From positions 10,624,026 to 10,688,025 of the forward strand of contig VZDJ01000594.1 of assembly GCA_008694505.1 (NCBI GenBank): a stretch of 64,000 nt of DNA, given 5' to 3'. Numbering within the stretch: the stretch's first letter is position 1; each line of letters starts with the position of its first letter. The notes under the pieces were generated by a model that had not been told where the DNA came from, ran no database searches, and saw only the letters and a list, made by a program, of their open reading frames with translations. This DNA comes from Cyanoderma ruficeps. Its lineage: Eukaryota > Chordata > Aves > Passeriformes > Timaliidae. Made by a program: the position numbers and the translations under genes. Below, piece after piece: positions 48,190-59,165 of the stretch.

Positions 48190-48240
48190 AGCTTGATCCT
48201 GCCTCAACTGAAGCCATTAAAAGACTTTATGTATAAGTCA
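48190..48240. repeat. Relic of an ancient sauropsid repeat
   Basis: gagcttgatcctgcctcaac followed by tgaagccattaaaagactt closely follows the order of the left arm of the same common sauropsid palindrome (cctgatcctgc ... tgaagtcaatgggag). Confidence 0.45.
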
Positions 48241-48310
48241 ACACTCTTGAACTGATAGCTGTATCTTTAAAGCATTTATTCTGCCATTTTCTTGGGCACT
48301 GCTGTTTTAG

Positions 48311-48557
48311 CATGGACTTGCCTTACAAAAAAGCCACACTTTAAGGGAGGTCACCTAAACTCCTTCAGACTAGCTGAGCAGAGAGATCTGCATGAAGCAG
48401 AGCTAAGCCTGAGTGCCTGGAGGAGCAGTAACAGCAGGCAAGGGACAGGATGGAGCTGTACAAACTCCTCTGCTAATGCAAAGGAGTATTGGCTCTGCAA
48501 TCGGTGCTACGTGAGAGGATTGGGAATGGAGAGACAGTTTCTACTCCAGAGCCATAG
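48311..48557 (+). ncRNA. Candidate exon (open frame, good splice sites)
   Basis: A pyrimidine-rich acceptor (ggcactgctgttttag, AG at 48309-48310) and a near-perfect donor (ATAG then GTGAGTC, intron starting 48558) bound 247 bp. One forward frame stays open across the whole interval and stops only inside the donor (TGA at 48559-48561). The peptide is Ser/Leu-rich and unrecognised, so the exon could be coding or part of a long non-coding RNA. The evidence is splice signals only. Confidence 0.2.
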
Positions 48558-48563
48558 GTGAGT

Positions 48564-49909
48564 CTTGTTTAGCCCCCAGATGATCACCTTTTGGGGTGAT
48601 AATGAAAACTTTCCATTTAAAAGCAGCTGTAGAAAATAGCAAATAACCAGGGAAAAAGGATGATAACAGTAAAGAGAGCATCGTGCTTTGCAGCAGCACA
48701 CCACATTTGGGGCATTAAACCTCAAACATGCTGAAAGTCTTATCTTGGACACAGCACTACAGTGAAGTAGCATGTCTGTATTAGCAAGGATATGAGAGTC
48801 TTTCTGTTCTTCTTATAGCTGCATAGCTTTTGAAGCAGGAAAATAATGTGAATTTGCTTGGGCCTTGCTGATATGGAAGGAAAGCCATTCTGTATCAAAT
48901 AAGGCTTCCTGCTACACTTTGGGTTTCCTCTAGCAGTGCCTCATCTAATCATTGCCCAAAGCCAGCTTCAATTGCTTCAAGAGGGATTTGCCTACTGGAT
49001 CAAAGCAGTGGTCCACTTAATCCTGTGTTCTGTCTCTAACAGTGACTGCCCTGTTCAGAGAAGAGAGAGGAGATCTCCTCCACAGGCAGTTTCAGGGATG
49101 CTTTTCCTAGGGAGCTGATAAGATCATGCCAGAGGTGAAAATATGAATGCCGGCGAGGTGAAAATGAATATGATTAAAAAGACATCTATCAAAATAGATG
49201 GAAGAACATTAATTAAGAGATGGTGCGAGGAAGAGGATGTGGAAGGAAAGAGCAATACTGGAGAAACACATGTCCTACCAGGGGGCATTTTAGTAGTGTG
49301 AATACTCCCTTTAACATTGTTCTCAGGACAACAGATGGTAAATCATCAGCAGAACATGAAGAAATCAAATAACCTTCACAACTCAATTGAGGCTGTGTCT
49401 GTAGTATTTGGCTTGTACCAAGTAGTGGAAATTAACTGTGCCAGAGTGTTTTCATATGTAATTTCCTTCTCCTCTTTCTCCTCTGTGCAGATTGTCATTA
49501 CAGGTAAATGAATTTCACTCAAGTGAGTATCACTACCTAGAGGAGATGGAAAGATCAAGACACTGTGTTAAACTGGAATTACTGGAGAGAACAAGGCAAA
49601 AGCCAAACACATGAGTTTATTATTTGTAGATAAATAAATTACTGAGACCTGAAAATGTCTGCATTTTGTTTGGATTGCTCTTGAGCCTAGCTTGACTAGC
49701 ACAGGCTGAAGACTGGGAGCAATCTTGGTTTCAGTGAGAAACTCCTGATTCAGTGCACACCCTGGATCAGGTTTCCTGTTCACATGTGGCAGGGGTGATC
49801 TCATGTGTCTTGCCTTATCTGAGATCATGGCAGTCTCCCTATATTCCAGTTGTGTTGGTGCATGGTTGAAACATGGTCCGTGAAATGAGTGTTTTTAATT
49901 TTTGAATGC
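48564..49909. other. Unassigned non-coding sequence
   Basis: No gene or repeat family recognised; short open frames only. Confidence 0.5.
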
Positions 49910-50110
49910 TTGGCTCAACAGCAGTTGAATTTTTAATGGCTCTTCCCATATGACATGAATGTCTAAGAATAATCTATAAAGCCTCCTAAATAATCAGGCA
50001 TACTATTTTTAGGCCTGTTGTATTTTTATAACAGGAATGCCAAATCAACATGTATTTTAAACTGCCTTGATGGGATTCGCGTTTACATCTGAATTTATTT
50101 TTTTTCTATA
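49910..50110. promoter_or_regulatory. Candidate conserved non-coding element
   Basis: Repeat-free AT-rich block with TAAT and MEF2-like words (ctatttttag near 50003-50012) and a CpG-bearing word gattcgcgtttac (50075-50087). Texture-based only. Confidence 0.2.
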
Positions 50111-51479
50111 TTGTGAGGTACCCTGAAGCTATTTTGACAGGAGCCACCATGGCTGTACAACGATCATCACATATGGCTGGAAGGCAGATCAAAGACCACG
50201 CAGTTCCTCCTGCTCCTAATGTCAGGATGTGTACTGATAGTGTTCCCACCAGATGCCTCTTACACCTTCAGTAATGAGCACTCCCTGCCCTATCCTGGGG
50301 AATCCACTCCAGGGCAGTGCACTCCCTACTTTTATAAACATTTCCCTAATATCTAAAATCCTACTAGAGACCCTGTGTCTAATGATTCCTCTTGGCTAGA
50401 CACCACTGAAGACACAGGGATGGAGATGGAATTAGGCTGTCTGGAGATGTCTCTGAACAGTCAGAATTATCTTACAAAACAGTTGAAAAACTCAAATAGA
50501 TCAATGGGCTTTTTAATGGTAATTTACATGCATAGAGACGGTGCTGTCTGGACACAGAAGACATAAGTCCAGATTCAATATCTTCTTGTGAACTCTGGGA
50601 GCAGCTCAAATTGCATCTGATGTGACCACATAACAATATTTGGAGAATTCTATATGGAGGTTAATATATGAACAGCTCTGGCTCAACACATAATTAAAAT
50701 AAAGTACATTTTAAAGTGATTATTTGCCCTACAATGAACATTTACTTCAGGCAGAGAAAAATGCCCTGAAATTCAGCCCTTCTCTGTATAGATTCTTTGT
50801 GCTTTTTATTTCCATTCCATAATTTTCTTTACTGGCTGTCAGTGCTTTAGATAAACGGGGTTCCAAAATGTGTGGGAAATGTTATATCCACAGTTTCTTC
50901 TTGGTGTTTCAAGAAAGTCTGTTAGTACCACTGCCACTAATAGTGAAAAGTCAGATGCTGTCCCAAGGAGCATCTGGCTTGGAGATGGAAGGCATCTCCT
51001 CCAACACATGGCCAGTTCTGGTTACTAGAGGGGGAAATCCAGGGAGAAGCACATGGTTCAAGCTGTGTTCTCCAGGCTTCAGAAACACTTTTTGAATATT
51101 CATTGCAGCTCACCCCCATTTCTTCTCCTCTTAGCTTGAACAATTCACATGCATTTCGGGGTTATGCCAGAAATTCAACTGGGGAAGGGTTTTCCAAGCC
51201 AAATAGCCACCACACTTCAAGAGTTTAAAGAACAACGACAGAAAATGTGACTTTTTCTAATCTAAGGTCTTCATGCTCTTTAAGCAGGGATACTCAAACA
51301 TTCCATTAAATAAATGAAGGTCCCATCACATCTCTTCTGTACTTTAAGCCCTGAATCTAACTGCTTCATTTCTGAATCTGACTGTGAACCTTTCAAACAC
51401 ACCTAAAGCAGTCACTGCATCATTTGTTGGCATTATTAAAAGAATCTTGTCAAAATAGAAAAGCAAGCAATGGGGCATC
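50111..51479. other. Unassigned non-coding sequence
   Basis: No gene or repeat recognised. Overlapping 75- and 68-codon frames on opposite strands (50868-51143) are not convincing. Confidence 0.5.
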
Positions 51480-51740
51480 GTGTTTCATATAACTGATCTT
51501 TATCTCAGAGATTTTACAATCCAATTTTCTTCATGCATTCTCTGCTCTATTGGGGCCTTTTATGTGAGGCATTCACTGGAATAACAGTGCATTTCCATTT
51601 GTATCTCTTTTGTTGCACATAAAATCTCAATTAGTATTCCAATTCACCATCAGCCCTGTATCTATTTAATGAACTTTTATCCACTTCCATGTTCCTTAAG
51701 TTTAATTAACTAAAACAGAGCAAGTATCTTGGCATTATTA
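51480..51740. promoter_or_regulatory. Candidate conserved non-coding element
   Basis: A long repeat-free block rich in intact motif-like words: cactggaataacagtgcatt (51572-51591, TEAD-like ggaata), ttttgttgcac, ctcaattagtattcc and tttaattaactaaaac (TAATTA core near 51702-51710). It is among the more enhancer-like texts in the window, but unverified. Confidence 0.28.
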
Positions 51741-53089
51741 AATGCTTCTGGAACAAAAATATTCTTTCCTTGAAAGATTTTATCAAAAGTCAGAAGCAAA
51801 AATCTGAGTTCAGTTTGGATATTCTAGTAACTTTAACATTGCTTTGCAGTTTGGTGTGGGACTCAGTAAAATATTATACCGTAGCTTTAAGTTGTTCCTT
51901 AACTGGATTTTAATCCATGTAACATTTTCAACATTCGGTGCTGAATCCCAAAGGAAAATTCCATTTAAGCATCTCTCTTTAACAAGAATGATAACAGAAA
52001 AAATGATTCAGGCATATCAGTGGGGGATTTGTAGAAACCTCCTCCAAATGAAATGACTGAATCTTATGCCACTATTCTGCTGTTGAGCTCAAAAAATGAG
52101 ACAAACATACAAAAACATTTTTCTCACTCAGCCTATGCAGAGCTTTATTTTCAGCAAAAGGGAAGTTTGCAAAGTTTTTTAAAAACATCTTTTGAGTCAG
52201 GGTTCAGTGCGATAATGCATTTTCTGAACATTTTGCCGAGGGTTCAGCATTTTGTATGCTGGCTCAACCTACCATGGCTTTCTGCAAAGCTCCGGCTGGT
52301 ATGAAGGGACCTCAGGTGAGACGCAACTTCTCTGAAGGCTCACTCATGTCTGCTACAGTGGAGTATTTTGACTGACACTGGTCTCTACTTTTTAGATGAA
52401 TGAACTTATTTACTTTCATTTTCCTTAAGATCCAACTCTTTGCCCACTGCTCTGCAGACACAATATTTGTGCTGAAGCACCCCAGAAAATTTAAGTGCCT
52501 ACCCTAAGAGGATAATTTCTATCAACTCCCTGTTACAATCACTCTGTGTGGAAAGATTCCTTCGGAGAGTTTTCCAGAGGAGTAACCTTGCTTTAAATAC
52601 TGTGACTTTCCTCCTGGAGGAGGGAGCATCTCTCTTCACAGTTATTGCCACAAGGTTTGGCCACGTCATTAAAAAGGCAGGATCTCTCTCTGGGCAGGTG
52701 GTTTGTGGAGCTGCATGAGATGCATTGCAGCTCATACAGGCCAGGACAGGAATGAAAGGGCAGCTATTGAAGTTTTCTTGTGAGGTATTGGTAGAAGTGT
52801 CCAAGAAACAGCTAATGATGGGAGAGTGAGACTGGCAGGAGTGGTAGGAAAACACAGCTGTTCTGTCAACTCTCTTATATGGCAATAACTTTCCATTTTG
52901 CATTTTATTTTTGCAACATGATCTATCCCAGGGCTTTCTGTTCTTTCTGCTCTAAATCCATTTCTTACAGTATAAGGCCATAATTGAACCTGAAATAGGC
53001 TTGAGGCTCCATGGATGGAGACACTTTTTGAATATACTCCTGAAATTTTTTAGAATTTCTTTTGTCACTCACTTTATTTTTCCCCTTTT
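51741..53089. other. Unassigned non-coding sequence
   Basis: No gene or repeat recognised. The minus-strand open frame at 52499-52903 (134 codons) has no domain signature. A plus-strand donor match (CTCAG then GTGAGA) lies at 52316 with a weak upstream acceptor at 52154; the frame between them ends in a stop before the donor. Confidence 0.5.
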
Positions 53090-53154
53090 ACCCAAAAACC
53101 CAAACAAAGAAACAAGAAAACAAGCAAAAATAATAAAAAAAAATTTAAAAAGTA
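53090..53154. repeat. A-rich low-complexity tract
   Basis: Irregular CAAA, AAGAAA and poly-A units. Confidence 0.8.
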
Positions 53155-53342
53155 GAATGTAGTAATAAGAAATGACCAACCACTGCTTTCACAAAATAAG
53201 AGGTACATAGATACATATCTGTTCGATTCACTGCCTAGAATCTGTGGGATGTGCCCTGGAAAGACAATTTGCTGCTTGTTGTGTGTCAGGTTCCTGTCCC
53301 AGTGGTAGCTGCAGTTAATTGGCAGTACTCTTCTGTAGATGG

Positions 53343-53392
53343 GCTGACATTTTCAAAGCTGCTCAGTAGGAATTAGGTGCCTAAAACTTCCA
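53343..53392. repeat. Relic of an ancient sauropsid palindromic repeat
   Basis: gctgacattttcaaagctg, then ggaattaggtgcctaaaac, follows the order of a repeat common in turtles, crocodilians and birds (attttcaaaag ... ttaggtgcctaa). Only one arm remains. Confidence 0.5.
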
Positions 53393-54119
53393 GCAGTTTC
53401 CAGTTCTGTAAATAAACATACAAGTTGTTTTTAAATTTACTTGTTTTAGAAGTGCATGACACTGTACTTGTGTTCTTTTCCTCCGAAGAATCTCTGCAGC
53501 CAGCATGCTACAGTTACATCTGAGAAAAAAGGGAAGATATTTACACCTCTGGCAGTGAAAGAGAAGATGCTTTTTTGCTGTGATTTATAGAAACTGACAT
53601 TAATCTCTATTGCTTTATACTATACTTGCAATAAACAGCTTTGGAGATTGATTAAAGACTTTGTCTGCAGCTTTCACTCAATTTCAACAGCTCTTCTTGC
53701 TCCATAAACTCAAAAGGAATAGAGATTATGCCTTAAACAAAGCCCATGATATCCATCTCTAGGAGCATTTACTATTTTCAGTGCTTTGAATTGAAAGTTA
53801 TATATGTGTATATGTGCATGTGTTAATTCCAAATTTTTCTTACAGATTTTTTTCCACAACAAATGGCTAAATACACAGTTCTGGATCTCTTTTATTCCTT
53901 CTTTTCCCCTATTCCTTTACCCCAAGCTTGATTTTTGATAATGGCCTTATTACCCATTCCATGTGTTTTAGGAAAACACGTATGAAAGAAAAAGCGTGAG
54001 AGAGAGGCAGAAAACTCTCTCCAGCCTCAGCGATGTTTTCTCCACCTCCAAATGCAGCAGAGAATAGCTTTATTGCTTTGGTACTTAGCCAACATCACAT
54101 TATAATTTTTGGGAGTTTT

Positions 54120-54790
54120 TGCTTCCAGATATGTCTTGTGTTCACTATTACAGACTCCATCCTTAAATTCCCTCTTTGTATTTAGCCCCCTTTAAAAAGG
54201 CAATTCTCTGATCATTTTGAGAACTATTTCACCCCATGTTTCCATTTTCTCCAGCCACACACCCTGCTCCTGACTCCTGCTATCCATTTAATCCCACGTC
54301 TGCTTTGTGTCTTGTCTCCTTCTGGCTAAATTCAATTTATTTTTGGACTTCAGCTCTCTTCTCTTTTTTGTTATCACAAACTCTGTCTTCCAAGTTTCTT
54401 TGCCTCTACATGGCAATACTTTTCAGCTTTGATTCTACCTTTTTAGCTCCTATCCACTCTTCTCAAAATCCCACTCTGCAGTTTTCCAGTGCAGTCTTGA
54501 ATATTGCATGGATAACATGCACCTGGATAACTTTAATCTTTTATTTTCTGGCCTTTTACCTGCAGCTCTTTGATCCCTTTAATGAATAGGTACAATGATG
54601 AATATGCAATTCTTGGTTGGGATGTTAATCTATTCACATCCTCCTCCGCCTTCCTGTCACTCTTCTGACTCATCTCATTGACTGTCTCTGTCCCAGCACC
54701 ACGAAGGTGCTCAGTCACTCTGCACCACCAATTCACAGATTTTTGACTCTGTTGATCTGATGAGGTGCTCCCAGCTCAACCACGACTGCC
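54120..54790. other. Long pyrimidine-rich, strand-asymmetric segment
   Basis: Plus strand rich in T and C, like 42340-42870. It contains a 117-codon open frame (54236-54589), Phe/Leu/Ser-rich with hydrophobic stretches that follow from the base bias; no family is recognised and it is not called as a gene. Shared texture with the earlier segment could mean a common ancient repeat, but no extended word-for-word match was found by eye. Confidence 0.55.
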
Positions 54791-56705
54791 ATGCTAGGCT
54801 TCCTACAATCCCACATGGCTCTTTAAACACCCCCTAGAGCCCCTGAGGGGAACATTCCCTTCCTGAGCTGATATATGGCTATATCCATTTAATTTCTTCT
54901 CTTAAATCTGCTTCTGTCTTTCAACCGAAATCAACTTGAAATTAACCAAGCTAGCTAGAGAAATTCAAGCCTAGTTACATGAGTGCCCTGACTAAATTAA
55001 CTGCCCCATTAAAATGCTACCTTGTCACTGGTTTCATGGTGATGACTATCCTGCTAACGCTTGCAAGCTGGTTATTGCTATCTGGACTTGCCTGGAATAG
55101 ATTTTACTGCTGATAAAAATAATAAAAAAACCAGAACAAAACAGAATGAGTAAAATTCAAACTTGAAGCAAAGGAAATCTAAAACTTTATATCCAACCAG
55201 CCACAGTGTTTGAAGAGATACGAGTTTTCAACCCACACCTGGACTTTATCTCCATAAAATAATGAGGAAAAACTTAACATTTGAATAACCTTGACTGTTG
55301 GAGAAATTGTCAGCAAGCTGGCAAGTTCCAAGTTAGGATTTCTCTAGAGCAAATCACAACTTACAAAAGCAAACCAGAGTTTTATATCTTGAATGTTCTT
55401 CTAGTTTTTTGGAAATGGAAGCTCTTGGAGTTGAGAATTTACGAGTCTATTGTAAGAAAGTTCAGTGTGATGATGTCCCTTGAGCAGAGGTAAATTGAAA
55501 ACATCTGCAATTCTTTGAACTGACTTTTGTATAAAGTGTCTACTGCTGTTCTTCCTCACCTGCCTTCTTTCTGAAGAACAGTATACAGCAGAAAAATCTC
55601 TCCTGGTCTCCTGACCAGCTTCCCTCTTACATAGATGGCACAAGTGGGCTGATACAGCTCTGAGCAGCTGCACCAACTCCTTCGATGTGTAACAAACCCA
55701 GAGAAGAACATTTGTGTCACCACTATCGACTTCTGCTGCTGGATGGGTCCCTAGAGCTGGATGCAACAAAGATCATGATCATGCTTGTGAAGCTGCTGCA
55801 TTACATAAAGGTAGTTAAGGACTAAGATGTTTCTGTCTATTAAATATTAAAGCCACAGTTAACTTAATTAGAAAAACTCCTCAATTTTGATCAGGCAGTT
55901 GTGAGATACTGAGGATGTACTGTAGTTAAAAGTAGCAGGAGGCAGCATTCCCAACATTACTTTGTGTCCATTGGGCTTTTCAAAGCAACCTATTCTATTA
56001 GATGTGATCCACATTCTTGATTGTGAGCAAAAATATAACATTGTGCAGAAAGAGAATACATGAATAAAAAAGGCAAGTAGGATCCACCTCCTCTCCAGAG
56101 CCAGCCCAGACAAAGGAAGCTGAAGGCAGTTTGCATCTGAGCTTTCCAGGGACATGAGTGACAGCTTGCATGGATGAGCACAGTACCTGTGTCCTGCTCA
56201 TACCTGAAAAAGGAACGTTTGTTGATTAAATAACCCCCCATTGCACACAGCTCTGTTTGATTATTATCAATGTGCTAATTTTGTCATTAGGAAAAAAAAC
56301 CACCACTTCTCTGCCACCTGCCAGATTGTGCACATTCAGACTGGTCCTTTCTAGCTACACTGGCTGCCTGGCAGGTGGGCTCCCACTTGGCACTTCTCCC
56401 TCCAGCTTGCTCTGTTCCAAAACAAGAGCCAGGGTCATGCAGCTGCAGCAAATTGGGTTACAGTTATCCAATAAAACCTTAGTTAAAGGGTAACCAACTA
56501 GAAAGATGCTGGCAAGGTTGATGAGTTTGGATGAACTTGCATGTGTGGGGAAGAGTATGGAACATGTCCAGGTTTTGCAGTTTGTTTACAATGAAAGTGT
56601 ATGGACCAGATTCCTGACTTGGAATAAATCTGTTCTGCTTTGTTATTTCAGTGGTGCTCTGTAAGAAACATCCCTTGGGAACTTCAGCCCTGCCACAAAA
56701 TGAAG
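54791..56705. other. Unassigned non-coding sequence
   Basis: No gene or repeat family recognised. Minus-strand open frames at 55401-55769 and 55868-56241 overlap in different frames. A minus-strand donor match (TTTTCAG then GTATGAG, exon side ending 56204) is noted without a paired acceptor. Confidence 0.5.
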
Positions 56706-56775
56706 TGTAGCTGAGTAGATAAAGCTTGAGCTTAGATCTCCAGAGATCTGGGTTTTGTTTCTGACCTCTTATGTG
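56706..56775 (+). mobile_element. tRNA-derived SINE head relic
   Basis: tagctgagtaga (56708-56719) fits the RNA polymerase III A box (TRGCNNAGYNGG) except the last base. About 30 bp further, ggttttgtttct (56751-56762) sits where the B box (GGTTCGANTCC) belongs and is degenerate. The intervening tctccagagatctg also resembles a tRNA anticodon arm region. The stem pairing of a functional tRNA is lost. A MIR/CORE-SINE-type element is likely; the family is unresolved. Confidence 0.45.
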
Positions 56776-57129
56776 GTCCCAGCCTGAGCAGGGCTTGTTT
56801 ACTGGTTGTGTTGAGGCAGTGTGGCACTGAGGCTCATGGCCCTTTGGCTGGGCACCATGTAAGCATCTCATGAAGAGGGTCCCCTGCCCAAATGTGCAGA
56901 GAGAAAATGAACTTACAGTGATCTCTGTGCTGCTGTGTGTGCAAGCTCTGTGAGTCAGACTGTGTGGTGCAGGAAGCCTGGCTGTGCTATTTGTGGTGTA
57001 GCACATCCTGTCCTACACTCAGTCTGGATTGTCCTCAGGCACCAGACACTTGGTTCTCAAGGCAGCTGCATCTTTCCGTTTGACTATGTCACTTGGAGTC
57101 ACATGAAGGGCTAAAGTAACAAATTCCAA

Positions 57130-57260
57130 GTAGGCACCTGAAGTAATACGCTTCTCCCCTTGGTGAATGCAAATAATTAACATTAATTAGGGCTGTGCGT
57201 GTGCATTAAGAGCAGACTTCAGCACTCTGGGGAAATTTTATTTTCAATTAAGTGAAAAAA
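57130..57260. promoter_or_regulatory. Candidate enhancer: octamer plus paired TAATTA cores
   Basis: A perfect ATGCAAAT (57167-57174) shares its last T with a TAATTA (57174-57179), and a second TAATTA follows at 57184-57189. They are flanked by gggctgtgcgtgtgcattaa, which has a rare CpG. Three homeodomain-type sites in 23 bp is a dense arrangement. Function is inferred. Confidence 0.3.
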
Positions 57261-58542
57261 ATACTTTAAAGTCTGATAGCTCTGAAAACAAAGGGAGCTT
57301 CTGTGCCAAGATACCTAACTTTCTTTTAACCAAGTCTGCTCAGAAATTAAAGACAAGGGCATCACATCTAGACAGTGTTTCCCACTGAGGCAGATCTTTC
57401 AGCAACATTAATTAGTCTTGGTAGAGCTTACAGTTATGGGTAAATGGCCAAGGACACCAATGGTTTCAGTGGCTGACAAAATCCTGGGAGGTCAACTCTT
57501 CCAGATATGGAAACTAAACTGTGTTATGCTTGTATTCCTAGAAGCTCTACCTAGTGGGGCAGTATTAATTTCATTGATTATCTGCCACACCTCAAACTCA
57601 CATTAATACTTTTTCACAACCAAGTCCTGCATCTGTGATCTAGGAAATACCTACAAACCAGGGCAGTTTTGTAGCCTGAACTCTGCTCCTAGAGCTTTTG
57701 CAATTTGATAGGCTCTTCTTGTCCACGGTCACATACTTTTGTTTCTCTGAGCACCTGCCTGTTTGGCAAGCAGGATGGATGAGCCTCAGAGGACATTCAG
57801 ATGTTTGATGTTTCTTAGCTTTGTCATTCAGCATGTGGCCCTATGCATTATTTACTATAGCTTCACTGCAGCTCTCTTCCTTATGGGCACTTTCTTAATG
57901 TTCATGCTGTACAAGCTTCTTCCAGAGAGTCTGGTGTTCCCAAGGCTGCGGGGAGGTACTTGGATTTCTTGTTTACATTGTATCCTGAGCATCATTTATC
58001 TTCCTCATAAAGAGCTGGGTGGCGTGATTTGGCTGTAGCCCATTTCAGCAGAGCCTGGGCCATCCCACATCCTGCTCCCAGCACTGGTTAACTGGGTTAT
58101 ATTGCTTGGAAGAAGGACAGAAGTAGTGGCCAGGCAAACTATCAAGAGTAAAACAAACCCTTTCCCAATAGACACAAGGCTTCATTTTGGGAGTGGGATG
58201 AACTTGAAAACAAATTAAACAGAAATTGTAATCTGAGCATTGTTTTACATTAAGACAGTGTTGGGAGAGAGGATTTCCAGATGCCTGGGTTAGTCTCTGC
58301 TTAAGATGGTGCCCTTATTTCATCTGTCTTTGTCTTGCAGCAATTCATCTGCAGCACTCCGTCAAGGAGAGACCTGACAGGAAAAGGCACTTGTTAGAGC
58401 CAGAATGTGCTGTGAGTAAGGCTGGCCAACTCAGGAGGGCAGCACCTCATAGGGAACATCTTTGCACCGATGGAGGGAAGAATTGGGCATTTTCTGCTTT
58501 AATTCACTCCAAATGGGAAGGAGTGTGTGATGCCTGATGGTG

Positions 58543-58570
58543 TGGTGGTGCCAGGGTGGTGGTGCCAGGG
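58543..58570. repeat. 14-bp tandem duplication
   Basis: tggtggtgccaggg occurs twice, back to back (58543-58556 and 58557-58570), followed by a partial third unit. Confidence 0.9.
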
Positions 58571-58589
58571 GGTGGCTGTCCTGCCTCCC

Positions 58590-58765
58590 TGGCTGGCAGC
58601 GGTTCCGCAGCACCAGCACTCCCAGAGCAGTTCCACCCGGGCACGCTGCATCCCGCCGGAGCTGGCCACCCGCCTGGGCAGCGGGCAGCCGGCCGCCAGC
58701 ACAGATGGGCAGGAGCGGTGGTGGCCAGGGCACGTCACACCACCCTCCCCCCAGCCGTGCTGCAA
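58590..58765. promoter_or_regulatory. Second CpG-rich patch
   Basis: About a dozen CpGs in 175 bp (for example ccgccgg, gccggccgcc) within AT-rich surroundings. Open frames overlap on both strands here (108 and 100 codons minus, 145 and 84 codons plus), as expected where stop codons are rare, so none is called. A splice-acceptor-like tctttgtcttgcag ends at 58340, upstream. It could be a small promoter, an exon or simply a GC-rich relic. Confidence 0.3.
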
Positions 58766-58964
58766 AACCTCACAATCAGCCTTGGCAGTAACGAGAGCTG
58801 TTGCTGCTGAAGATTTTTCTCTCATTATTTGCGGTTCATGGTGTTGGGAAGGTTATTTTCAAGCCAAGCGGTTTTTCAACAATGTATGTTTATGTAGATC
58901 TCATTTAAAACAGTACCTTGTCACATGCTTTATATTCATGGAAACTTCAGAGAACAGTTTTTAA

Positions 58965-59165
58965 AGCCCATGCAATCTGAATTTAATTTGCATTTTAATT
59001 AATATTTCAAAATAATTCCTTGGCCTTGTTTATTTATTTATTTATTTGAGCCTTCAAGAGCAAAGGCTCTATCAAAGCCTTGAAATTAGAAGGACTAGGA
59101 TTTCTTTGAGTGCGGCTTTTATTTGGTCATATGGTCCAAGACACCTCTGACTAATTATTAATATT
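58965..59165. promoter_or_regulatory. Candidate AT-rich conserved non-coding element
   Basis: Includes aatttgcattttaattaata (58985-59004, TAATTA core), a (TTTA)n run at 59029-59047, the inverted pair caaaggctctatcaaagcct, and tgactaattattaatatt at the right. Support is texture only, and the simple repeat inside weakens it. Confidence 0.2.

Noticed and set aside
54236..54589. 117-codon frame with hydrophobic stretches resembling a membrane protein
   Set aside because: The pyrimidine-rich strand makes Phe, Leu and Ser codons abundant; hydrophobicity follows from base bias.
56706..56775. Functional tRNA gene
   Set aside because: The B box is degenerate and the cloverleaf stems do not pair; a decayed SINE head fits better.
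56479..57006. 175-codon minus-strand open frame
   Set aside because: It runs across the tRNA-derived SINE relic, has no domain or biased composition typical of a protein, and lacks splice or conservation support.
58527..58964. 145-codon plus-strand open frame, with overlapping frames on both strands
   Set aside because: GC-rich local composition lowers stop frequency in all frames; no single frame stands out.
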